DNA of 64,000 nucleotides from Geobacter sp. UBA5730 (GCA_002419465.1 DIGE01000018.1:50917-114916), one strand, 5' to 3'; shown: positions 19,646-29,571, counted from the first letter of the stretch. Made by a program: numbers and translations. Notes: generated from the sequence alone by a model not told the origin.

Positions 19646-21022
19646 CTAAGCGTGCCGTTGACGAATCAGTTCGGCGATCTTCTCCATCCGCATCCCGCGC
19701 GATCCCTTCACCAGCACGAAGTCGCCAGGTTGGGCCCGTTCCATGATATCGGCCGCCACATCCTCGTGGTTCATAGCGTTTTTGATCTGCTCAGCAGACA
19801 GACCCGCACTCCGGGCGCCCTCTGCCGTATGGCTGGTCAGATCGCCGACCAGATACAGCCGATCCGCCACCTGGGCCGCCTGCACCCCGGCCAGCCGATG
19901 CAGCTCAGCCCCATCACCCCCCAGCTCCAGCATATCGCCCAACGCCACAAAGGCCTTGGCACTGCCCTTAATCTCCGCCAGGGTGGCCAATGCGGCGGCG
20001 GTTGAGGCCGGATTGGCGTTGTAGCTGTCGTCGATCAGGGTCAGCGGGCCGACCTGTTCAATCCGGAAACGGCCCTTGTAAGGCGTGAAATTGGCCAAAC
20101 CTGCGGCAATTATCTCCAGTGGCACCTTTTCAAGCAGCGCAGCGGCAGCTGCCAGTGCATTATAAATGTTGTGACTGCCACAGGCCGCCAGACGCACGTC
20201 GACATCTCCCAGAGGGGTCACCAAGGTAAAGCTCTGACCATCGGCGCCATGGGAGCGAATGTTTTCAGCCCGCACCTCGCCACGGCTGATACCAAAACTG
20301 ATCCGCTTGGCCGAAGCGTTCTGCGGCAACGAGGCGATCCGCGGGTCATCGCCATTCACCACGGCCAGGCCGTTATCGCTGATCCGATGCAACAGCTCGC
20401 CCTTGGCCTTGGCCACGGCCTCCACGCTGCCCATACTTTGCAGGTGGGCCGGAAAGGCGTTCAGCACGATCCCCACCTTGGGCTGGGCGATCTCAGCCAA
20501 GCGGTCAATCTCGCCAGGCTCGCTCATCCCCATCTCCAGCACAACCCAGCAGTGGTCCGGCTGCAGGCGGAACACCATCTGCGGCAGCCCGATCAGGTTG
20601 TTCAGATTTCCCTCAGTAGCCAGTCCAGGACCGGTCAACCCCAGAATACTGGCCAGCATCTCCTTGGTCGTGGTCTTGCCGTTGCTGCCGGTGACACCGA
20701 TCATCGTGAGTTCAAAACGTTTGCGATAGGCCGCTGCCAGATCGCCCAACGCCCGCAGGCTGTCCTTCACCGCCACACCGGCCAGGCCTTCCGGCAGATC
20801 ATGCTGCTTCAACCAACGTTCTTCGGCCAGACACACTCGCACCCCGGCCGTCGCCACCTGCGGCAGGTAATCATGACCGTCAAACCGCTCACCCCGCAGC
20901 GGAACAAACAGCTGCCCCTCCGCAGCGCTACGCGAATCGGTGCTGATACCGTTCACCACCGCACTGCTTTCAACCAGCATCCGCCCGTGGGTCGCAGCGG
21001 CTATCTCGGCTACGGTGAACAC
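19646..21022 (-). CDS. murF: UDP-MurNAc-tripeptide D-alanyl-D-alanine ligase
   Basis: 458 residues. ATP loop GVTGSNGKTTTKEMLASIL, the middle-domain EMGMSEPGEI motif and the C-terminal LIDDSYNANPASTAAAL and GDMLELG motifs identify MurF. It adds the D-Ala-D-Ala made by Ddl, encoded in the same cluster. Four bases downstream of murE. Confidence 0.97.
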   Translation of the reverse strand: MFTVAEIAAATHGRMLVESSAVVNGISTDSRSAAEGQLFVPLRGERFDGHDYLPQVATAGVRVCLAEERWLKQHDLPEGLAGVAVKDSLRALGDLAAAYRKRFELTMIGVTGSNGKTTTKEMLASILGLTGPGLATEGNLNNLIGLPQMVFRLQPDHCWVVLEMGMSEPGEIDRLAEIAQPKVGIVLNAFPAHLQSMGSVEAVAKAKGELLHRISDNGLAVVNGDDPRIASLPQNASAKRISFGISRGEVRAENIRSHGADGQSFTLVTPLGDVDVRLAACGSHNIYNALAAAAALLEKVPLEIIAAGLANFTPYKGRFRIEQVGPLTLIDDSYNANPASTAAALATLAEIKGSAKAFVALGDMLELGGDGAELHRLAGVQAAQVADRLYLVGDLTSHTAEGARSAGLSAEQIKNAMNHEDVAADIMERAQPGDFVLVKGSRGMRMEKIAELIRQRHA

Positions 21023-21026
21023 CTAG

Positions 21027-22547
21027 TCAGCCCCCCCCTAAGGCAGCGGCTGCCTCTTCACGATCATCAAAGTGATGCTTGGTATGGCCTATGATCTGGT
21101 AATCCTCGTGCCCTTTGCCGGCCAGCAACAGGATGTCGCCGGCCCGCGCCAGGCCAGCGGCCAGCCGGATCGCCTGATGCCGGTTTTCCAGCACGGTGAA
21201 CCCTTTGCCGCTCGCGCCTTGCCCTAACTCAGTCGGCTCATACTGACGCAATCCCAACGGCAGTATCCCTTCCCGGATCTGTGCCAGAATCTTGACTGGA
21301 TCCTCGGTGCGCGGATTATCCGAGGTGACGACGCTGAAGTCAGACAACCGTGCGGCAATGGCACCCATCACCGGCCGCTTACCGGGATCCCGGTCGCCGC
21401 CGCAGCCAAAAACCGTGATGATTCGTCCGGTAGCCAGCTGCTTGAGTGTCGTAAGCACATTTTCCAGGGCGTCGCCGGTATGGGCATAATCCACCAGACA
21501 GGTGACCCCCCGTTGATTCGGCACCCGCTCCAGCCGTCCCGGCACCGTAGCCTGCTGCGCAATGCCCCGGGCAATCGCCTCAAGCGGCAGCTCCAGGGCG
21601 ATACCGGTGGCCACTGCGGCCAGAATGTTGGACAGGTTGTAGCGCCCCACCAACGCTGAATGGAACGCTATCTCCCCGGCCGGCGTCACCAGTATGCCGC
21701 TCAACCCGTCAACCGAAGAGATCAGATCGCGCACGCTCACATCGGCGGACAACTGTTCAATGGCGTAGCTGATCACCGGGCAGACCGCTGTTGCTGCGAA
21801 ATCCTTTCCCGTCGGATCGTCCAGATTGATCACCGCCCGGCGGCGCGATTTGGTGGTGTCAGGCTGCAACAGCTCGGTAAACAGCCGTTGCTTGGCCGCT
21901 TGATAAGCCTGCATGGTCTGATGGTAATCCAGGTGATCACGGGTCAGGTTTGTAAAAATGCCCACGTCGAAGTGGCAGCCATCCACCCGTTTTTGCTCCA
22001 GGGCATGGGAGGAAACCTCCATGATAAATGCCTGGGCACCGGCATCGGCCAGCTGCCGGAAGGCGGCCTGCAGTTCAGTGGATTCCGGCGTGGTGTGGCT
22101 GGCGCTGATTGCGGTGGCGCCAAAGCGGTAACTGATGGTGCCCAGCACTGCGGCCGGCACCCCTGCCGCTGCCAGCACGCCTTCAATCAGATAGGTGGTG
22201 GTGGTCTTGCCGTTGGTGCCGGTGATCCCGATCAGGGGACGCCGGGCAGTAGGGTCGTCATGAAAACGCGCCGCCATACGAGCCATGGCCAGCCGCCCGT
22301 CGCTCACCTGCACCCACGGCAGTCCAGCCGGCGCAAAAACGGGGTTTTCCAGCACCACAGCGCTGGCACCTGCCTGTACGGCCGGACCGATGTAGTTGTG
22401 GCCATCCACACTGGCGCCTGGCAGAGCAAAAAAGAGTGTGCCCGGGCGTACCTGACGGGAATCGCAGGTCAGCGCCTGGATGTCGATCCCGCGGTCACCA
22501 GCAACCTGTAGCGGTTGTATGGATTCCAGGAGCTGCTGTAAGCGCAT
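21027..22547 (-). CDS. murE: UDP-MurNAc-L-Ala-D-Glu--meso-diaminopimelate ligase
   Basis: The ATG at 22547 is preceded by AAGGAG and gives 506 residues; an upstream in-frame start would add 17 residues that overlap ftsI. ATP loop GITGTNGKTTTTYLIEGVL. The DNPRTEDP motif is the signature of meso-diaminopimelate specificity (Lys ligases differ there), so the wall should be of the DAP type. Confidence 0.97.
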   Translation of the reverse strand: MRLQQLLESIQPLQVAGDRGIDIQALTCDSRQVRPGTLFFALPGASVDGHNYIGPAVQAGASAVVLENPVFAPAGLPWVQVSDGRLAMARMAARFHDDPTARRPLIGITGTNGKTTTTYLIEGVLAAAGVPAAVLGTISYRFGATAISASHTTPESTELQAAFRQLADAGAQAFIMEVSSHALEQKRVDGCHFDVGIFTNLTRDHLDYHQTMQAYQAAKQRLFTELLQPDTTKSRRRAVINLDDPTGKDFAATAVCPVISYAIEQLSADVSVRDLISSVDGLSGILVTPAGEIAFHSALVGRYNLSNILAAVATGIALELPLEAIARGIAQQATVPGRLERVPNQRGVTCLVDYAHTGDALENVLTTLKQLATGRIITVFGCGGDRDPGKRPVMGAIAARLSDFSVVTSDNPRTEDPVKILAQIREGILPLGLRQYEPTELGQGASGKGFTVLENRHQAIRLAAGLARAGDILLLAGKGHEDYQIIGHTKHHFDDREEAAAALGGG

Positions 22548-22557
22548 GGTCACTCCT

Positions 22558-24567
22558 TCACGCAGTCGGCACCAGACGGACCCAAATCTCGTCGGCACCC
22601 CGAATTACCTGACCCGGTAGTGGATACTGCTCAATCACCCGGCCACTGCCCCTCAGTTGGATGTTGATTTGACGTTTCTCCATCACCTGTAACACCCTGC
22701 GCATGCTCATACCGCGAAAGTCCGGCATCACCGTGCCAGCGCCAGCAACATCAATGCTACCGCCTTCACCGCTGGTCGCCGCCATCGCCATGTGCGGCGC
22801 CTGAGCTGGTTGGGCTGCTGGCGGCGGTGGCGGCGCTTTGGCCTGCAAGCCTGCGCGTTTCGATCCGCCAGCCATTCCATTGGTGCTTTTCAGATAGCAC
22901 AAGCTGTTAAAGGCTATCTCCCTGAAGGCCGGCGCAGCCACCACACCGCCATAAGGGCTGCTACTCGGCTCATCAACCACCACCAGGATTGTCAGCAGCG
23001 GTTTGTCCGCCGGCACGAAACCGATAAACGAGGCTATTCGCTTGGTGCCAGAATACCCTTTGGTCAGCGGGTCAACCTTCTGGGCCGTGCCGGTCTTGCC
23101 AGCCACCCGGAAACCCTCCACCGCCGCCCTGGTACCGGTGCCGCCAGTGGTAACCACACCTTCCAGCATCCTGGTTACGTTAGCCGCCGTCTCGCTGGAG
23201 ATCACCCGCCGCACCACCTGGGGCTGAAAGGCCTGCAACTCCCGGCCGGCATCATCGGTGATCCGTTCCACCAGGTACGGCTTCATCAACAGTCCGCCGT
23301 TAGCCACCGCAGAGACTGCCGTCACCAACTGGATCGCGGAGGCGGAGACCCCTTGGCCGAAAGCGATGGTGGCCAGATCGCTGCCATACCAACGGGAGAC
23401 CGGCCGTAAACCGCCCCCGGTTTCACCGGGCAGGTCGACACCGGTCTTTTCACCGAATCCAAAGGCCTTCAGATAGCGATAGTAACGATCTTCGCCAATC
23501 TTGAAGCCGATCTTGGCCGACCCGATGTTGCTGGAGTACTTGAGCACATCAGTCACCGAGATCCGTCCCTGGGGATGGTCGTCACGGATGGTCCTGCCGC
23601 CGAAGGAATAGCTGCCGCCCTCGCAGTTGATCAGATCCTGGGGACGCACCACCTTTTCTTCAAGGGCTGCCGACATCAAGAATATCTTGAAGGTGGACCC
23701 CGGCTCGAAACTATCCGCCACGCTGCGGTTGCGCAGCTGGTCGACGGGGTAGCGGTTGTAGGCATTCGGGTTGAAGGTCGGATAGTTGGCCATAGCCAAT
23801 ATTTTACCGGTTGCCGGCTCCGCCACCACCGCCATGCCGCTTTTTGCACCGCTCTCCTGCACCGCCTTGGCCAGCTCTTTTTCGGCCAGGTACTGAATAT
23901 TTTTGTCCAACGTCAGCACCAGGCTCCTGCCCGGCGACGCATCCTTTACCACGGCATCATGCAGGGCCACATCCCGGCCCAGCGCATCCCGCTCGGTCAC
24001 CAGATAGCCGGTATTGCCAAGGATAGCGGCATCGTAACGACGCTCGATCCCCTCCAGACCTTCCGGGTCCAGGCCGGTGAATCCCAACACATGTGAGGCC
24101 ACCTCAAAATTGGGATAGAAGCGCTTGCTTTCCTTGACAAAGCCGATCCCGGCCAGCTTCAGCTGCTTGATCCTGTCGGCCAGCTCGGGGGTCAGACGGC
24201 GCTCCAGCCAGACAAAACCACGATCCGAATTGAGCTTCTTCAGTAACTCCTGCCTCGGCTCACCCAGAATCTGCGCGAGGGCGGTTGCGGTACCGTCCGC
24301 ATCCTTGATCCGTTGCGGCTCGGCGTATAGTGAATCCATCTCCAGCGATACCGCCAATGGGGCGCCGTTCCGGTCGTAGATACCGCCTCGGCCGGGGACT
24401 AACGGCACGGTGCGGTTATGCTGGCGCTCCGCCAGCTTGACCAGCTGTTCGTGACGCAACACCTGCAGGTAAAAGACACGGGCGCTGACCGCAAAGAAGC
24501 CGCAGGCAAAGAGGCTGGCCAAGAGAATAATCCTGACCCTGGCCCACTTCTCCCGTTGATCTCTCAT
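22558..24567 (-). CDS. ftsI: Septal penicillin-binding protein FtsI (PBP3) with a PASTA domain
   Basis: 669 residues. One N-terminal membrane segment (about 12-32), a dimerisation domain, then the transpeptidase with SxxK in FEPGSTFKIF, SxN in KYSSNIGSAK and KTG in VAGKTGTAQKV. A C-terminal PASTA domain (VMPDFRGMSMRRVLQVMEK) follows a Pro/Ala linker, longer than in enterobacterial FtsI. It crosslinks septal peptidoglycan with FtsW. Confidence 0.96.
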   Translation of the reverse strand: MRDQREKWARVRIILLASLFACGFFAVSARVFYLQVLRHEQLVKLAERQHNRTVPLVPGRGGIYDRNGAPLAVSLEMDSLYAEPQRIKDADGTATALAQILGEPRQELLKKLNSDRGFVWLERRLTPELADRIKQLKLAGIGFVKESKRFYPNFEVASHVLGFTGLDPEGLEGIERRYDAAILGNTGYLVTERDALGRDVALHDAVVKDASPGRSLVLTLDKNIQYLAEKELAKAVQESGAKSGMAVVAEPATGKILAMANYPTFNPNAYNRYPVDQLRNRSVADSFEPGSTFKIFLMSAALEEKVVRPQDLINCEGGSYSFGGRTIRDDHPQGRISVTDVLKYSSNIGSAKIGFKIGEDRYYRYLKAFGFGEKTGVDLPGETGGGLRPVSRWYGSDLATIAFGQGVSASAIQLVTAVSAVANGGLLMKPYLVERITDDAGRELQAFQPQVVRRVISSETAANVTRMLEGVVTTGGTGTRAAVEGFRVAGKTGTAQKVDPLTKGYSGTKRIASFIGFVPADKPLLTILVVVDEPSSSPYGGVVAAPAFREIAFNSLCYLKSTNGMAGGSKRAGLQAKAPPPPPAAQPAQAPHMAMAATSGEGGSIDVAGAGTVMPDFRGMSMRRVLQVMEKRQINIQLRGSGRVIEQYPLPGQVIRGADEIWVRLVPTA

Positions 24568-24598
24568 GACTTTTCCCGCATGTCGTCGCTGTCGTTGC

Positions 24599-24937
24599 TC
24601 ATTTCACCACAACCACCTGCTGTTCTTGAGGCACCGTCATCCCCAGATCCCGTTTGGCAATCGTCTCAATCCGTGCCGACGTGCGCAGCGATGCGGCCTC
24701 CAGCTTGAGTCGTTTCTGCTGCTGCTCCAGTTCCTTCATCTCGCGGACCGCCTCGCTGATCTGCAGGTTCAGCTCCACCAGCCGGAAGCGTGACCAGACA
24801 TGGAAGATCGAGACAATCGTCAACAGCACCATGCAGATCATCAGGAACCTGACGATATCGAGCCTGCTTGCAGAGACCTCCACCTCCAACGAAGAGGGCA
24901 ACACCACCTTGCCGTAACCAAATTTTGCTGTATTCAT
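24599..24937 (-). CDS. ftsL: Cell division protein FtsL
   Basis: I chose the ATG at 24937 (after GGAGGAACAAGGACT), giving 112 residues; a longer start would overlap rsmH. A short cytoplasmic tail, one membrane segment (about residues 28-47) and a coiled coil (MKELEQQQKRLKLEAASLR) match FtsL, which pairs with FtsB-like partners to activate FtsWI. Identity rests on size, topology and position between rsmH and ftsI. Confidence 0.88.
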   Translation of the reverse strand: MNTAKFGYGKVVLPSSLEVEVSASRLDIVRFLMICMVLLTIVSIFHVWSRFRLVELNLQISEAVREMKELEQQQKRLKLEAASLRTSARIETIAKRDLGMTVPQEQQVVVVK

Positions 24938-24953
24938 AGTCCTTGTTCCTCCA

Positions 24954-25898
24954 TCAGCTGACCACCCGTTCCGCCGCCCGCAGCTTGGCACTGCGGGAGC
25001 GGGGGTTGTCGGCCAGTTCTACGGCGCCAGCCGTCACCGGACGGCCGGTCAGGACACGCACCAACGGCACCTGTCCACAGACGCACTGCGGCAACTGCCG
25101 TGGACAACGACAGCCGGTGGCGGCGTCACGCAGACCCTGTTTCACGATCCGATCCTCAAGAGAATGAAAGGAGATCACCACCACTCTCCCTCCCGGCTTC
25201 AACAGGCCGATACCGGCCTGCAGCCCCTGCTCAACCTGCTCAAGCTCACCATTCACCAGAATGCGCAACCCCTGAAAAGTACGGGTGGCCGGATGGATCC
25301 GGTCCTCCTGAAACCTGCGCGGAATGGTGCGCTCCACCAGCGCCGCCAACTGCAGCGTGGTCGTAATCGGCTGTTCCTGACGAGCCGTCACGATCCGCTG
25401 CGCAATCTTGCGAGCCCAGCGCTCCTCGCCATACTCCTTGATAGCCAGCTCCAGCTCCCGCTCGGAGAGGCTGTTCACCAGATCGGCTGCCGTCTCCCCC
25501 TGGGTGGGGTCCATCCGCATATCCAGCGGACCATCGGCCCGAAAACTGAAACCACGCTCAGGACGATCCAGCTGCGGCGAGGAGACCCCCAGATCCAGCA
25601 AGAGACCGTCAATCTCACTGACACCCCGAGCGGCCAACAGCTCAGTCAGATCACCAAAACTGCCCTGCAACGGCTGAAAACGATCGCCAAAACGGCTCAA
25701 ACGCTTTGTGGCAGCTGCCAGCGCCGCCGGATCACGGTCAATACCGTACAGCACGCCATCCAGCCCAAGTGCCTCAAGAATCAACTCACTATGCCCGCCG
25801 CCGCCCAAGGTGCCGTCCACATAGACGCCTCCCGGCCGGGGGGCCAGATAGTGCAGCACCTCCGTCGGCAGCACTGACTGATGGCCAAACGGCTCCAC
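24954..25898 (-). CDS. rsmH: 16S rRNA (cytosine-1402-N4)-methyltransferase
   Basis: 314 residues. HQSVLPTEVLHYLAPRPGGVYVDGTLGGGGHS is visible as the N-terminal SAM-site block, then DLGVSSPQLDRPERGFSF and a late ISFHSLEDRIVK. RsmH (MraW) methylates C1402 in the decoding centre. It directly follows mraZ with no gap. Confidence 0.97.
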   Translation of the reverse strand: MEPFGHQSVLPTEVLHYLAPRPGGVYVDGTLGGGGHSELILEALGLDGVLYGIDRDPAALAAATKRLSRFGDRFQPLQGSFGDLTELLAARGVSEIDGLLLDLGVSSPQLDRPERGFSFRADGPLDMRMDPTQGETAADLVNSLSERELELAIKEYGEERWARKIAQRIVTARQEQPITTTLQLAALVERTIPRRFQEDRIHPATRTFQGLRILVNGELEQVEQGLQAGIGLLKPGGRVVVISFHSLEDRIVKQGLRDAATGCRCPRQLPQCVCGQVPLVRVLTGRPVTAGAVELADNPRSRSAKLRAAERVVS

Positions 25899-26378
25899 CT
25901 AAATACCCAGCTCGGCCAACGCAGCCGAATCCTGGGGGAAGTTGCGTTCATCCTGAGCATTAACCCGGCTATAGGTCTCCTTGCCCCAGACATCGAAGCG
26001 CTTGCCCATGCCGACGAAATACAGGTCGCGTTCCAAGGCGGCATGCAGGCGCAGGGCCGGGGGGATCAGTACCCGTCCCAGCTTGTCGGCCACACACTCC
26101 TGAGCCGGCCCCAGCACCAGACGTTTCAGGCTGTTCAACTGCGCCAGCGGCAGTCCCCCCTGATTGGCCTGAATCTTCTTTTCCAACTCCAGCCATTCGG
26201 AAACAGGATAGACCGAGAGCCCCCGGCCGTAACTGCCGTCGCCAAAATCCACCGGAGAGGCCTTGGTGATCACAAAACGCTCATCACCGAAGCTGCCCAC
26301 CAGCACGTCACGAAAACGCACCGGGATGCTGGTTCTCCCCTTGGTATCAATGGTTGTCAGGCTTTCGCCGCCAAACAT
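25899..26378 (-). CDS. mraZ: Transcriptional regulator MraZ
   Basis: Start chosen at the ATG at 26378 (MFGGESLTTIDTKGR), eight residues inside the longest frame, because this is the family start and AAGGGAT precedes it. 159 residues with two SpoVT/AbrB-type swapped-hairpin domains. MraZ binds repeats in its own promoter and represses the dcw cluster; a matching operator is present at 26398-26422. Confidence 0.96.
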   Translation of the reverse strand: MFGGESLTTIDTKGRTSIPVRFRDVLVGSFGDERFVITKASPVDFGDGSYGRGLSVYPVSEWLELEKKIQANQGGLPLAQLNSLKRLVLGPAQECVADKLGRVLIPPALRLHAALERDLYFVGMGKRFDVWGKETYSRVNAQDERNFPQDSAALAELGI

Positions 26379-26397
26379 GGCATCCCTTCCCCTTGTT

Positions 26398-26422
26398 TCC
26401 ACTAATTACCACTTTTTTCCAC
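26398..26422 (-). promoter_or_regulatory. MraZ operator: three GTGG boxes at 10-bp spacing
   Basis: On the minus strand GTGGA, GTGGT and GTGGA occur with exactly ten bases between starts (CCAC on the plus strand at 26399, 26409 and 26419). Known MraZ sites are repeated TGGG/GTGGG-like boxes with about five bases between them. The boxes lie between the promoter and the mraZ start, where binding would block transcription. The match to known boxes is inferred. Confidence 0.72.
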
Positions 26423-26432
26423 TTTGCGGCAA

Positions 26433-26460
26433 ACTATACCAGTAGTCAAGGGACTGTCAA
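26433..26460 (-). promoter_or_regulatory. Sigma70-type promoter of the dcw cluster
   Basis: On the minus strand TTGACA (26455-26460), a 16-base spacer and TATAGT (26433-26438). Near-consensus hexamers 55 bases before mraZ, with the MraZ boxes just downstream over the expected start site. Confidence 0.75.
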
Positions 26461-26496
26461 GAACAAAGCTTCACTTTTGGGGAGGGTGTTGTGACC

Positions 26497-26534
26497 TGAA
26501 CCATAAAATGGCCAAATGGCCATTTTATGGTTCA
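26497..26534. repeat. Perfect 17-bp palindrome with 4-base loop
   Basis: TGAACCATAAAATGGCC, loop AAAT, then its exact complement. There is no T run, so it is not a usual terminator. It lies in the 386-base gap between mraZ and the GGDEF-EAL gene, which otherwise shows only the mraZ promoter and operator. Nothing else was recognised in 26535-26750. Confidence 0.75.
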
Positions 26535-26764
26535 ATAGGTGGTGGACAATTTATGGCTCAGCTGTCAGCAAAGTTCACATAACACCTTTCTTGACCAAAC
26601 GGTGCCCGTGACGTAACCTCCCTTTGCCAGGCACTTACGTTCAAGGCTACTACTCATGACCCAGCTTGCCAGCAACAAATCAAACTTATTGGGCTTATTT
26701 AACTATTAGCCGGACAGTAGTATGCCGATTCAATTAAAATGAACCTTAAAAGGTGGATGTTGTC

Positions 26765-29536
26765 ATGGCCGTGCAACCCCCTCTTTACCAGCGAGTCCCC
26801 CAGCCGTTGCAGATAGCTGCCCTTCTACTGGTGATTATTTCCTTGGCAGAGATACTCATCATGTTCCTTCTTCCATTCATCCTGCCTCCTGATGCCCCGG
26901 ATTTTATCCAAAACGTCGCTGACGGATTATTATTAACACTTACCAGCGCCCCATTCATATGGTGGCTGATTGCCAGACCATTACGAAATGCAGCTCTGTC
27001 GGAATTTAATAAGACAAAGGCTGCCTTGGGACACATTGTAGATGCCGTGGTCAATTTTGATAATCAGGGAAATGTAGAGTCGTTGAATCCGGCAGCGGAA
27101 AAGATGTTTGGGTATCTGCCTGATGAAATAATCGGGCAGCCAATCGGACGTATCATCCCCCAAATTAGCGATAAAGCGGTTGACCTCACTCTGACCTACA
27201 TGGAAACAGGTGTGCGTCATGAAACGGTTGGTTACCACAAGGATCAGACCCTCTTTCCGCTGGAGCTTTCCATCAGCAGGCAGGACACGGGAGATCGCTT
27301 GACGTTCATTGCTATCATCCACAACATCGCGGAACGCAGGCTGCTTGAAAATGTGATGTTTGAGCAGAAGGAGTTTGCTGAAAGTCTAGTGCAAAATAGT
27401 GCGGTACCCAGCTTTGTTCTCAACCCGGCACATCAGGTCATTATCTGGAACCGGGCCTGCGAAGAATTGACCGGCATCCGGGCGAAAGCCATGCTCGGCC
27501 GGGATGAGGCCTGGAAGGCATTTTATGCCCATAAGCAGCCTGTACTAGCAGATAGTATCGTAGCTGGTGACACGGCACAGGCCGCTCACTATTTCAGCAA
27601 CTTTGCAAAATCTAACTTTATCCCGGAAGGGATTCAGGCCGAAGGCTGGTATCAAAACCTCAACGGCAAAGAGCGCTATATCATGTTCAATGCCGCCCCG
27701 ATTCGCAACAGCAAGGGCAAACTGCTGGCCGTCATTGAGACCTTGGAAGACATTAGTGAACGCAAACGGTACGAGGAACAGCTTGAATACCAGGCCAACC
27801 ATGATGATCTGACCAATCTTCCCAATCGCAACCTGCTTACCGACCGTATCCAGCAGGCGCTCCTCATGTCCCGGCGGAACCATAACGAGGTAGCACTATT
27901 TTTTGTCGATCTGGACAACTTCAAGTTCATTAACGATAGCCTGGGGCACGACGTCGGCGACAGACTCCTGAAAATCGCTGCCGAACGTCTGGCAGGTTGT
28001 GTGAGGTCCGGAGATACCGTGGCACGCCAGGGAGGAGACGAGTTTGTCATCGTCATCTCTGACCAGTCCGTATCCGATCATGCGACCATGATTGCCAACA
28101 AGGTACTGAAGCTGATAGCACAACCTTTCTGCATCGACGAACATGAACTCGTGATCACCTGTAGTATCGGTATAAGTATCTCTCCACGAGACGGCGAAGA
28201 CGTACAGACACTCGTTAAAAATGCTGATATGGCAATGTATCGGTCCAAGGCGCAGGGTCGTAATACATTCCAGTTCTTCACTGGCGAAATGAATGCCCGT
28301 TCCTTTGAGCGCATGACCATGGAAAAACATCTGCGACGAGCCTTGGAGCATGATGAATTTCTCGTGTATTACCAGCCGAAGGTGAATTTGGACACTGGGC
28401 GGATCACCAGCATGGAGGCTTTAATCCGTTGGCAGCATCCTGAACTGGGGATGGTGTCGCCGACAACCTTCATACCCTTGGCCGAAGAAACCGGCCTGAT
28501 CGAGTCGATTGGCGAGTGGGTACTCAGAACCGCCTGCATGCAGAACAAGGCTTGGCAGAATGCCGGTTTTAGCCCGCTGACTGTGGCGGTTAATCTCTCG
28601 GGACGTCAACTCTGGCAGCAAAATGTTACCGGTCTGATAGACCAGATATTGCTAGAGACCGGTCTCAATCCGCGCTATCTGGAACTGGAAATCACCGAAA
28701 GCATGGTTATGCAGGACGCGGAACGAGTGACGACCATCCTCAACGCTCTGAAAAACATGGGAATATCTCTGGCAATGGATGACTTCGGGACAGGTTATTC
28801 CAGTTTAGGGTATCTGGCTCGTTTTCCCTTCGATAAACTGAAGATTGATCAATCTTTTGTACGGGATATAACCAGTAACCCTGACAATGCCGCAATTGCC
28901 ACAACAGTGATTGCCATGGCACACAGCCTGCATTTAAAGGTAATTGCCGAAGGAGTCGAAACTGAAGGGCAGTTGAATTATCTCCGTTTACATGGTTGTG
29001 ACGAAATACAGGGTTATTACTTCAGTCGGCCAGTGACAGCCGTTGCATTTGAGCAACTGCTACGAGAAGATTGCCAACTACAGTTTGCACCTGACAACGG
29101 CCATGGCCAGAAAAAGACCATCCTCTTGGTGGATGACGAGAAAGAAGTGGCACTGGCATTACAACGGCTACTTCTGCTGGAGGAATATGAGGTGCTGATT
29201 GCCGGTAGTGCTGTAGAAGGATTCGAGCTGCTGGCAAATAATCAGGTTTCAATCATTGTCGCAGACCAGAGTATGCCTATCATGACCGGCACTGAATTCC
29301 TGAGCCGAGTCAAGCAGCTCTACCCCGATACCGTTCGCATCATTTTGACCGCTCATGCCGACCTGAACACAGCCACCGATGCCATCAATCGAGGCTCAAT
29401 CTACAAGTTCTTAAACAAGCCCTGGAATGATGACGTCATTCTCAATACGATTGACGAGGCATTCAGATATCATGCCTCACTCACATCGAGGGTAGAGCTG
29501 ACGTTACCCCCTGTAACTGATCCATTGCCAGCTTAG
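26765..29536 (+). CDS. Membrane PAS-GGDEF-EAL-receiver protein, C-terminus altered by IS insertion
   Basis: Start chosen at the ATG at 26765, eight bases after AGGTGG; a GTG at 26753 lies inside that site. 923 residues: two hydrophobic segments (about 20-75), two PAS domains (about 80-330), GGDEF with an intact active motif (RQGGDEF, near residue 423) and an inhibitory RxxD (RSGD) five residues before it, EAL with EALIRW, NLS, EITES, DDFGTGYSS, KIDQSF and AEGVET all present, and a C-terminal receiver (VDDEKEV; phosphoacceptor in ADQSMPIMTG; K in FLNKPW). It can probably both make and break cyclic di-GMP. From 29499 the coding sequence is IS DNA: the last 12 residues and the stop come from the element. 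Without it the frame would read GAG CAA TAA, ending the protein after one more residue. Confidence 0.88.
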   Translation: MAVQPPLYQRVPQPLQIAALLLVIISLAEILIMFLLPFILPPDAPDFIQNVADGLLLTLTSAPFIWWLIARPLRNAALSEFNKTKAALGHIVDAVVNFDNQGNVESLNPAAEKMFGYLPDEIIGQPIGRIIPQISDKAVDLTLTYMETGVRHETVGYHKDQTLFPLELSISRQDTGDRLTFIAIIHNIAERRLLENVMFEQKEFAESLVQNSAVPSFVLNPAHQVIIWNRACEELTGIRAKAMLGRDEAWKAFYAHKQPVLADSIVAGDTAQAAHYFSNFAKSNFIPEGIQAEGWYQNLNGKERYIMFNAAPIRNSKGKLLAVIETLEDISERKRYEEQLEYQANHDDLTNLPNRNLLTDRIQQALLMSRRNHNEVALFFVDLDNFKFINDSLGHDVGDRLLKIAAERLAGCVRSGDTVARQGGDEFVIVISDQSVSDHATMIANKVLKLIAQPFCIDEHELVITCSIGISISPRDGEDVQTLVKNADMAMYRSKAQGRNTFQFFTGEMNARSFERMTMEKHLRRALEHDEFLVYYQPKVNLDTGRITSMEALIRWQHPELGMVSPTTFIPLAEETGLIESIGEWVLRTACMQNKAWQNAGFSPLTVAVNLSGRQLWQQNVTGLIDQILLETGLNPRYLELEITESMVMQDAERVTTILNALKNMGISLAMDDFGTGYSSLGYLARFPFDKLKIDQSFVRDITSNPDNAAIATTVIAMAHSLHLKVIAEGVETEGQLNYLRLHGCDEIQGYYFSRPVTAVAFEQLLREDCQLQFAPDNGHGQKKTILLVDDEKEVALALQRLLLLEEYEVLIAGSAVEGFELLANNQVSIIVADQSMPIMTGTEFLSRVKQLYPDTVRIILTAHADLNTATDAINRGSIYKFLNKPWNDDVILNTIDEAFRYHASLTSRVELTLPPVTDPLPA

Positions 29537-29571
29537 TGATTTCGGTCTAGAACTCCCGGAGGAGACTAGAC

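Noticed and set aside
29537..29571. IS left end placed just after the GGDEF-EAL stop codon
   Set aside because: The sequence there does not match the right terminal repeat; the matching end and target duplication lie 38 bases further left, inside the gene.
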